Shown: positions 1-4,656 of the stretch, piece by piece | Layout: each line of letters opens with the position of its first letter | Numbering within the stretch: the stretch's first letter is position 1 | Assembly: GCA_036003885.1 (NCBI GenBank) | Contig: DASYSA010000316.1 | Span: 1 to 6,986 of the forward strand | Reading direction: 5' to 3' | Length of the DNA: 6,986 nt | From: DASYSA01 sp036003885 | Lineage (GTDB): Bacteria > Acidobacteriota > Blastocatellia > UBA7656 | Made by a program: the position numbers and the translations under genes | The notes under the pieces: generated by a model | What the model was told of the DNA's origin: nothing | Database searches by the model: none | Seen by the model: only the letters and a program-made list of their open reading frames with translations

Positions 1-1107
1 TTCTACGTGCTGGACAACTACGCTGCGCTCAGGTCGATCAAGCCTGACCTGCTCGCCGCCGATGCACATCTGTTCGAAGTCAAGGACGCCCTGCTCTACA
101 TTCAGTCGCAACCGCTCGGGGGACGCGGCAAGAGCTTTCAAGGGGAGTCGTTCTACACGGCCGAAAATCCGCCATTCGGAGCTACGTTTACCTACTATTT
201 GAAGGAGGCGCTAAAGACGCGAAAGCAGCAGCGGCAGGAGGCCGAGAAAGAAGCGGAGAAGAAGAAGGAAGCGGCAGCGCTGCCGAGCCGCGACGATCTC
301 AGGGCCGAAGAAGAGGAAGAGCCTCCGGGGATCGTATTGACCGTTGCGGATTCGGCCGGGCGCGTAGTTCGAAGGCTCAATGGTCCGATGTCGGCTGGCA
401 TCAACCGCTTCACCTGGGACCTTCGCTATCCGGCGTCGACGCTGCCGGCGCAGCGGCCCGTAGATCCAGTCGAAGAGATCTTTAACGAGGGCGGTCCGTC
501 GGGTCCGCTGGTAATGCCGGGTAGGTTCACGATCACGCTTGCCAGGAAGGTAAACGGCGTGGTGACTCCGCTCGGCAGACCTCAGCAGTTCTCCGTCATC
601 ATCGAAGGCACCGAGTCCTTGCCGGCTGCCGACCGCGCAGCTCTGGTCGAGTTCCAACAAAGAGTAGCCCGGCTGCAACGGGCCGTCAGCGGGGCGCTCG
701 AAACAGCGAACAGTTTAAAGACGCGATTGGGAGCGATCAAACGCGCACTCCAGGAGACTCCGGCTGCCGACCCCAAACTGACAACCGAGGCGATAGGGCT
801 GGATCGGCGAACGAACGAGATACTTCGAGCATTGCGAGGCGACAACCTGTTGAGGTCTCGCAATGAGAACGTGCCGACCTCGATCAACGAACGCGTCTCG
901 AGTATTGTTGGCGAGCAGCGGATGTCGACGTCGCGTCCGACGCAGACTCAGGTAGACGATTACAACGCGGCGGCCCAGGAGTTCCAGCAAGCGCTTGGGA
1001 GCTTGCGATCATTGATCGAAGGGGATCTTGCGAAGCTGGAGAAGGCCATGGAGTCCGCTGGCGCCCCATGGACTCCCGGCAGGATTCCTGAGTGGAAAGA
1101 CAATTAG
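1..1107 (+). CDS. C-terminal part of a BNR/VPS10 (sortilin-like) propeller 'glycosyl hydrolase' family protein, 5' partial
   Basis: The frame is open from the first base, so only the last 368 residues are present. Three landmarks of the large bacterial sortilin/BNR-repeat proteins occur in order: the last propeller strand (FYVLDNYAALR, residues 1-11), an NPPFGATFTYYLK segment (residues 56-68), and an Ig-like/FlgD-like domain with RFTWDLRYP (residues 136-144), followed by GRFTITLARKVNG (174-186). The last 170 or so residues are mostly helical and resemble the tail of this family. Between the YYLK motif and the Ig-like domain (about 72-108) lies a very charged insert rich in Lys, Gln and Glu, ending in five Glu. 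It is probably a coiled coil or a disordered linker. Such proteins are usually about 1000 residues, exported, and called glycosyl hydrolases only by propeller similarity; no catalytic residue can be assigned. The stop is TAG at 1105. Confidence 0.88.
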   Translation, partial: FYVLDNYAALRSIKPDLLAADAHLFEVKDALLYIQSQPLGGRGKSFQGESFYTAENPPFGATFTYYLKEALKTRKQQRQEAEKEAEKKKEAAALPSRDDLRAEEEEEPPGIVLTVADSAGRVVRRLNGPMSAGINRFTWDLRYPASTLPAQRPVDPVEEIFNEGGPSGPLVMPGRFTITLARKVNGVVTPLGRPQQFSVIIEGTESLPAADRAALVEFQQRVARLQRAVSGALETANSLKTRLGAIKRALQETPAADPKLTTEAIGLDRRTNEILRALRGDNLLRSRNENVPTSINERVSSIVGEQRMSTSRPTQTQVDDYNAAAQEFQQALGSLRSLIEGDLAKLEKAMESAGAPWTPGRIPEWKDN

Positions 1108-1136
1108 GTTTGATCATTACCGCCTGACACTCAGCC

Positions 1137-1166
1137 TTGACCGCCACTCTGTAAGAGACGTACAGT
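1137..1166 (+). promoter_or_regulatory. Predicted sigma70-type promoter of the toxin-antitoxin operon
   Basis: TTGACC (1137-1142, five of six matches to the -35 consensus) is followed after 18 bp by TACAGT (1161-1166, four of six matches to the -10). The -10 lies inside the first half of the operator palindrome, as expected for an autorepressed toxin-antitoxin promoter. A transcription start near 1173 would leave a short leader before ATG 1200. This is inferred from sequence only. Confidence 0.5.
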
Positions 1167-1178
1167 CATCCTGTACAG
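1160..1178. promoter_or_regulatory. Predicted YefM-YoeB operator (paired TGTACA-type palindromes)
   Basis: GTACAG (1160-1165) and CTGTAC (1171-1176) form a perfect inverted repeat with a 5-bp spacer. The second half sits in a complete palindrome, CTGTACAG (1171-1178), with the core TGTACA. The E. coli YefM-YoeB operator is known to consist of neighbouring palindromes with this TGTACA core. Here the two GTAC centres are 13 bp apart, and the first overlaps the predicted -10. The site would let YefM, with YoeB as co-repressor, shut off the operon. Confidence 0.65.
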
Positions 1179-1199
1179 ATCAAACGTGGTGAGTATTCC

Positions 1200-1487
1200 A
1201 TGGCCATTCAAACAACCTACACAAAAGCCCGAGCTAATCTCGCCAGGCTCTGCAGCCAGGTCACTGAGAATAGAGAGGTCGTAATCATCAACCGGAGGGG
1301 CAATCAAGACGTTGCGTTGGTTGCCGCCGACGAACTCGCAAGCCTGATAGAAACCGCCCACTTGCTGAGGTCGCCCAGGAATGCACAGCGCCTTTTGGCT
1401 GCGCTCGATCGGGCAAGATCGAGGAAGGGGAAGCCCCAAAGCATAGCGAGACTACGGCGGGAGACCAGGCTTGACGAAGAAGACTAA
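1200..1487 (+). CDS. yefM: YefM/Phd-family antitoxin
   Basis: This 95-residue protein is the antitoxin of a type II module: it binds and neutralises the YoeB toxin encoded just downstream and should repress its own promoter. The N-terminal Phd/YefM fold is recognisable from the opening TTYTKARANLARL, the EVVIINRRGNQDVALV strand pair (about 26-41), and the ELASLIETAHLLRSPRNAQRL segment (about 45-65). The last matches the ETAYLLRSPANARRL stretch of E. coli YefM very closely. The C-terminal part (about 66-95), which in this family folds onto the toxin, is basic and then acidic, ending in LDEED. ATG 1200 is preceded by GGTGAG (1188-1193) at 6 nt. The gene overlaps the toxin gene by 17 bp, which favours coupled translation. 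Length is close to the E. coli protein, with a slightly longer tail. Confidence 0.93.
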   Translation: MAIQTTYTKARANLARLCSQVTENREVVIINRRGNQDVALVAADELASLIETAHLLRSPRNAQRLLAALDRARSRKGKPQSIARLRRETRLDEED

Positions 1488-1767
1488 GGGTCGTAGCAGC
1501 AAGAAGAGTGAACGCGATGCTGTTTTCCATCCGGAATTTCGTGAAGACTTGAAGTCGTGGGTGAACACAGAACGCAAGATCGCGCTAAGGGCATTCGATC
1601 TGATCGAAGCCATAATGTCAGACCCGTTCTCTGGAATAGGCAAGCCCGAGCCCTTGAAGTATCTCGCATCAGGCGCCTGGTCAAGACGGCTTACCCAGGA
1701 GCATCGAATTGTGTATCTGGTTTCTGAAGATCGAATCGATTTCCTCCAGTGCCGATACTACTACTGA
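1471..1767 (+). CDS. yoeB: Txe/YoeB-family mRNA interferase toxin, with Tyr at the usual catalytic His
   Basis: This 98-residue protein belongs to the YoeB/RelE-fold ribosome-dependent mRNA endonucleases. The family core is clear: DPFSGIGKPEPLK (51-63), GAWSRRLTQEHRIVYLV (68-84) and the terminal QCRYYY. E60 and R79 correspond to the E. coli YoeB active-site residues E46 and R65, and K63 to K49. The third implicated residue, His83 in the usual RYHY ending, is replaced by Tyr97 (codon TAC). About 15 extra, strongly basic residues precede the core compared with the 84-residue E. coli protein. TTG 1471 is the only start codon available between an in-frame stop (TAG 1444) and the conserved core. 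It has a GGGAG site 7 nt upstream, inside the antitoxin gene. The weak start and the overlap should keep toxin below antitoxin. Activity is uncertain because of the Tyr substitution. Confidence 0.92.
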   Translation: MTKKTKGRSSKKSERDAVFHPEFREDLKSWVNTERKIALRAFDLIEAIMSDPFSGIGKPEPLKYLASGAWSRRLTQEHRIVYLVSEDRIDFLQCRYYY

Positions 1768-1849
1768 TCCTGGCATCTAATCCTCACCGGTCCGGAGCCT
1801 CTCCTCGCCTACACCGCATCTAACTCTACATCCTCAGACCAGTCACAAC

Positions 1850-2016
1850 ACTCGGCCAGCTTGAGAAGCCTTAGCGAGTAGAGGCAAGGGGAAGCGCCTC
1901 TGCGCTCGGGCGGTTGTTTGACCGCAAAAGGTGGCCAAAGGGCTCGGCTTGGAGAGTCGCGCCCTGCGGGGACCGATCGGGTGAAGAAAATATTTTTTCA
2001 GTGGTCGGTTTTTTTC
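1850..2016 (+). ncRNA. Candidate structured RNA ending at an intrinsic terminator
   Basis: Successive local stem-loops can be drawn. ACTCG/CGAGT closes 1850-1879 and encloses GCTT-gag-AAGC. GAGGC/GCCTC (1881-1885 with 1896-1900) competes with AGCGC-ctct-GCGCT (1893-1906). GCGGTT-gttt-GACCGC spans 1910-1925, and a bulged stem spans 1956-1973. The series ends in a terminator-like hairpin and T tract. The arrangement suggests a short plus-strand transcript, either independent or the 3' untranslated region of the toxin-antitoxin operon. No known RNA family was recognised and no clear promoter was found just upstream, so this is a prediction from secondary structure only. Confidence 0.25.
1972..2015 (+). 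terminator. Predicted rho-independent terminator
   Basis: ACCGA (1972-1976) pairs with TCGGT (2005-2009), extended by weaker T-G, C-G and G-T pairs. Inside is an AT-rich stem, TGAAGAAA (1982-1989) with TTTTTTCA (1993-2000), including one G-T pair. The 3' arm runs straight into seven T (2009-2015). The polarity fits plus-strand transcription, 200 bp after the toxin gene, so it could end the toxin-antitoxin transcript or the candidate RNA before it. Confidence 0.5.
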
Positions 2017-2166
2017 TGCCACATTCCGCGAATGCTTTGCGTCAATAGTAACGAGGGAGAAGAGGTTAGAAAAGTTTATTTGAGACGATCATAGAGAAGG
2101 TTGTTTGTTATTCAGGTCTAATATATCGGCGGCGCCCTCCCGCTCAAGCAAAACAGCCGTCGAATT

Positions 2167-2325
2167 TGACTGGTCCCTACTTTGGCCAGTCATGCGTGTC
2201 CTGGGTGTGGTGATCATCCCCTCCCTGCACCCAGGGTTCTGAGCCTCAACCCTGCCAAAAATCCGACTTTCGCCTGAGAGTCGGGGGGCTCAATTGAGGA
2301 CACGAGAGGCCGACGGCCTCTCGTG
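2167..2325. repeat. Array of four consecutive hairpin-forming inverted repeats
   Basis: The stems are: TGACTGG/CCAGTCA (2167-2173 with 2186-2192); CCTGGGTG/CACCCAGG (2200-2207 with 2228-2235), whose loop contains the palindrome TGATCA; CCGACTTTC/GAGAGTCGG (2263-2271 with 2276-2284, one G-T pair, tetraloop GCCT); and CACGAGAGGCC/GGCCTCTCGTG (2301-2311 with 2315-2325, perfect, 3-nt loop). None is followed by a T tract, so they do not look like terminators. They could be parts of a structured RNA or stacked palindromic repeats; strand and function are unknown. Confidence 0.55.
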
Positions 2326-2334
2326 GCCTCTCAT
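2315..2334. repeat. Tandem 10-bp direct repeat overlapping the hairpin's 3' arm
   Basis: GGCCTCTCGT (2315-2324) is followed at once by GGCCTCTCAT (2325-2334), differing at one base. Both copies can pair with GAGAGGCC (2304-2311), so two mutually exclusive hairpins are possible, with loops of 3 or 13 nt. Confidence 0.7.
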
Positions 2335-2606
2335 ACGCATCCTATCGGGCGAACCCGACCTTCCTACGACAACCAGACGCGTGACACTTCATGGATCTAT
2401 TGTTTCAGCGAGGGCTGGAGAATCGTATCCCCAGTAATAGAAGAGATCAGAACTCTCAAACAGGAATCCCTGGTGAGAGATCGGTGGTGTGGTGGTTCGA
2501 ATGAAGGATTGACAGCCGAAACTCTGGCGGAGTCTCAACATGCAAGCGCGGCTAGAGCCGTGCGTCGCCGGGAGAACCTGGGATGAGGTGAGCTCTTCCC
2601 GCTTCC

Positions 2607-2786
2607 CTAGAATGCATGCTTGTTTCGGAACACCAACAGATAAATCCCGGCGGCGAAGAAGGGAAACAAAAGGATCAACGCCATCAGCACGATCTTCGAC
2701 GCCGTGTCTCTGTTAGATCTCATCACGTCGCTCAGCGCGAAGATGTCCAGGATGATCGCTCCTACCCATAAAAGATTCCAAAGCAT
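2607..2786 (-). CDS. PLDc_N-type small membrane protein (59 residues)
   Basis: The reverse strand encodes a complete 59-residue protein from ATG (2786-2784) to TAG (2609-2607). The sequence opens MLWNLLWVGAIILDIFALSD and continues with VMRSNRDTASKIVLM, a second hydrophobic segment rich in Leu, Phe and Ala, then GIYLLVFRNK. This is the shape of the PLDc_N domain (phospholipase D-nuclease N-terminal): helix, short polar loop with Arg and Asp, second helix with a Pro (residue 42), then a Tyr-containing end with Arg. The domain normally precedes cardiolipin synthase catalytic domains; stand-alone versions are common, sit in the inner membrane, and have no assigned function. AAGGAG (reverse complement of 2798-2803) lies 11 nt before the start, a good though slightly distant ribosome binding site. 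There is no catalytic HKD domain nearby. It is transcribed divergently from the subtilase gene. Confidence 0.83.
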   Translation of the reverse strand: MLWNLLWVGAIILDIFALSDVMRSNRDTASKIVLMALILLFPFFAAGIYLLVFRNKHAF

Positions 2787-3094
2787 AAACTGTAAGTCTC
2801 CTTAGCGGCCTACAAATCTCCAAATCTTTCCATTCTCAATAGCAGTCTGATTGGCTTAAAACCCGAGTGTGATGAACCATTTCAGGATCGTTGCCCATGC
2901 TCTTCTATCACGACATTAGGGTTTACGAAAGCCGCCCCGCGAAAGTTCGAAAAGCTGTTTGCCTGGGTACGCAGGCTTCCGGCCTGCAGGCTTGTGGATG
3001 GCCGCCGCACGATGGAAGCGTGCGTCCCGGGAAAATTTCTCGCAGTGAGCCGCAGTTTCAATTACACTCAGTAGGATCTGTTAGAGGTGGTTTC
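2787..3094. other. Divergent intergenic region with a palindromic element
   Basis: This region separates the minus-strand PLDc_N gene from the plus-strand subtilase. An open frame continuous with the subtilase runs back to TTG 2891. I consider that part non-coding because it passes through a two-hairpin palindromic element (2971-3024), its translation resembles no protein N-terminus, and a strong promoter lies downstream of it. The leader of the PLDc_N gene occupies the left side; no convincing promoter for it was found. Confidence 0.6.
2971..3024. repeat. Two-hairpin intergenic palindromic element (REP-like)
   Basis: GCAGGC-ttccg-GCCTGC (2971-2987) and CGCACG-atggaag-CGTGCG (3006-3024) are two perfect 6-bp stems 18 bp apart in a non-coding segment. 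Paired GC-rich hairpins with cores like GCAGGCTTC...GCCTGC and CGCACG...GGAAGCGTGCG resemble dispersed intergenic repeats in Acidobacteriota genomes. That comparison is from memory; only one copy is in this window. Confidence 0.5.
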
Positions 3095-3123
3095 TTGACA
3101 ATGCCATTGAGCACACCTAGAAT
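3095..3123 (+). promoter_or_regulatory. Strong predicted sigma70-type promoter of the subtilase operon
   Basis: TTGACA (3095-3100, perfect -35) and TAGAAT (3118-3123, five of six matches to TATAAT) are separated by exactly 17 bp. Transcription would start near 3130. The ATG at 3101, preceded by AGAGGTGG (3083-3090), lies between the two boxes and could not be translated from this transcript; this decides in favour of a downstream start for the subtilase. Confidence 0.65.
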
Positions 3124-3196
3124 CCCGACCATCACACGGTCCCTCGCCGTGAAGACTGTGCAATCCCGGCAGGGTAGTGTTGGGGTTTTTCATTCT

Positions 3197-4609
3197 GTGA
3201 AATTTCGGTCGATTATCGCCTCTATTATCTTTGCGCTGTCCGCTGGCGGGATCAGTCCTTGTTTGTGGCCTTCTCTCTCTCAGGTTCACGCCGCACCCTT
3301 TGTACCGCAGTCCGCGCCACAGGACCTCGAGGTGTTTCAGGGGTATCTTGACCCGGCGCCAGGCGGAATGGATGTTCGATATGCCTGGACCCTGCCCGGA
3401 GGTCGCGGCGAGAATGTGACCATCGTCGACATCGAAGTCAACTGGAACCTCAAGCACAACGACCTTGCCGCCGCGACCGCCGACCTCGCAATCCTGGTCA
3501 GAGGTCCCGACCCTCAGCCTGAGCTCAATGTGAATCACGGCGCGGCCGTCCTGGGCGAACTCGTCGCGGCAGCCGATGGGGTCGGCGTGACCGGCATCGC
3601 GCACCGCGCGAGGCTCGGGTTGGTCAGTCCCGTCACCGACGCAAACATTGAGAAGGTCGCAGACGCGATAACCCGGGCCGCCCGCAACCTCCAGCCCGGA
3701 GATGTGATCCTGGTCGAATCTCAGACGTTCGCGGGGCCCCACTTCAATCCTCTGACTGGAGCCGGGCTCGCGCCCGTCGAGTACGAAACTCCCATCTTCG
3801 AGGCGATTCTGGCGGCGACTTCGAGAGGCATAGTAGTGATCGAGCCGGCAGCCAATGGTTCCGATGACCTCGACCATCCAGACTATCGCTCCGTATTCGA
3901 TCGCGCCGTGCGAGACTCGGGGGCGATCATGGTGGGTGCAGGCAAGCCGCCCGCGGGCTACGGCAAGGGACCCGACCGGGCTCGAACCGATGAATCGAAC
4001 TTCGGGTCTCGAGTCGACGTCCAGGGTTGGGGCCGGGGAGTGGTGACCTGCGGCTTCGGCGATCTACGCAGCGACGACGGCGAGAACAATTGGTACACTG
4101 ACCGATTCGGCGCGACTTCGGGTGCCAGCGCTATGGTTGCGGGAGCGGCCGCGGTCATTCAGAGTATCGTCAAGGCGCGCGGGCAAGAGCCCCTTTCGCC
4201 CGTGCAGCTCCGGCGTCTGCTCGCAGCTACAGGGACGCCTCAAGGTGGGGACTTGAGCGAGAACATCGGCCCGCGCCCGGATCTAAAAGCCGCAGTGGCG
4301 CTGCTGGATACTGACTCAACCCTCCACGATCCGAAGATCACAGCACTAAAGTTCAAGGGCGCCAGTGGGAAGCTGATCGTAGATGGCGAGAACTTCATCC
4401 CGGCTGACTCGATAGTGGAGATCGGCGGTACGCCCGTCGCGCGGCTGAAGTACCCATCAAGCTATTTCCTGCCCGGCGGCACCACTACTCGAATAATGAC
4501 CAAGGGCGACATCAGTGCCTTGTTGCCGCGCGGTGTCGATGTGGCGGTCACAGTCTTCACTCCAAGCAGCGGACGGCGATCCTTGCCTTACATGTTTCGC
4601 CGCAACTGA
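3197..4609 (+). CDS. Secreted S8 (subtilisin-like) serine peptidase with C-terminal IPT/TIG-like domain
   Basis: A 470-residue protein is predicted from GTG 3197. The start is chosen because it lies after the predicted promoter and gives a normal signal peptide: MKFR, a hydrophobic core SIIASIIFALSAGG, and a VHA cleavage motif at 30-32. Its weakness is a poor ribosome binding site (GGGG, 11 nt upstream). ATG 3101 and GTG 3149 are alternatives in the same frame. The S8 domain (about 55-370) shows all catalytic positions in divergent motifs: Asp78 in TIVDIE, His114 in NHGAAVLGELV, oxyanion Asn220 in EPAANGS, and Ser308 in GATSGASAMVAGAAA. The usual DTG, HGT and SMASP signatures are all altered. 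There is no obvious long propeptide. Residues about 379-468 (from KITALKFKGASGKLIVDGENF) look like an IPT/TIG beta-sandwich, often a binding or spacer module of exported proteins. The next gene starts 47 bp downstream, probably the same operon. Substrate unknown. Confidence 0.9.
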   Translation: MKFRSIIASIIFALSAGGISPCLWPSLSQVHAAPFVPQSAPQDLEVFQGYLDPAPGGMDVRYAWTLPGGRGENVTIVDIEVNWNLKHNDLAAATADLAILVRGPDPQPELNVNHGAAVLGELVAAADGVGVTGIAHRARLGLVSPVTDANIEKVADAITRAARNLQPGDVILVESQTFAGPHFNPLTGAGLAPVEYETPIFEAILAATSRGIVVIEPAANGSDDLDHPDYRSVFDRAVRDSGAIMVGAGKPPAGYGKGPDRARTDESNFGSRVDVQGWGRGVVTCGFGDLRSDDGENNWYTDRFGATSGASAMVAGAAAVIQSIVKARGQEPLSPVQLRRLLAATGTPQGGDLSENIGPRPDLKAAVALLDTDSTLHDPKITALKFKGASGKLIVDGENFIPADSIVEIGGTPVARLKYPSSYFLPGGTTTRIMTKGDISALLPRGVDVAVTVFTPSSGRRSLPYMFRRN

Positions 4610-4656
4610 GTAGTACGCAGTCACAATGACTCTTTAGGAGAAACCGGAGGTACTCG

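Larger units (their letters stand above)
1768..2606. other. Stem-loop-rich spacer without a convincing protein gene
   Basis: This 839-bp stretch lies between the toxin gene and the end of the minus-strand microprotein gene. It holds two groups of inverted repeats, listed separately (about 1850-2016 and 2167-2325), and two more hairpins at 2453-2479 and 2546-2563. The first of these pairs CTCTCA and CAGG with CCTG and TGAGAG across a small internal loop. The second pairs GCGCGGC with GCCGTGC around TAGA. An AT-rich segment (about 2070-2130) contains TAATAT (2119-2124), a possible -10 without a clear -35. The only sizeable open frame (GTG 2323 to TGA 2586, 87 codons) has about half its third positions as G or C, no recognisable domain, and starts inside a hairpin; I do not count it as a gene. 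Confidence 0.6.

Noticed and set aside
211..678. 155-codon open frame on the minus strand
   Set aside because: It is antisense to the sortilin-like gene; its leucine-rich C-terminal end is the reverse reading of the charged insert.
2493..2501. GGTTCGAAT-like tRNA T-loop sequence
   Set aside because: The flanking bases do not form the 5-bp T stem, and no acceptor or anticodon stem fits around it.
2323..2586. 87-codon open frame on the plus strand starting with GTG
   Set aside because: It starts inside a hairpin arm, has no ribosome binding site, no recognisable domain, and a third-position G or C content of about one half, which looks lower than in the clear genes. It also covers further stem-loops.
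2554..2596. Possible group II intron domain V (AGAGCCGTGCG..., with AGAA loop and GCTCT)
   Set aside because: A 5-bp outer stem and a small hairpin can be drawn, but the lower helix does not pair, the GNRA-type loop and bulge are not in the right place, and no reverse transcriptase is present.
2891..3196. N-terminal extension of the subtilase open frame (from TTG 2891 or ATG 3101)
   Set aside because: It runs through a palindromic element and a strong promoter, and it would put a long non-signal segment ahead of a normal signal peptide.
3068..3877. 269-codon open frame on the minus strand
   Set aside because: It is antisense to the well-supported subtilase, rich in Arg, Gly and Asp as expected for a shadow frame, and matches no family.
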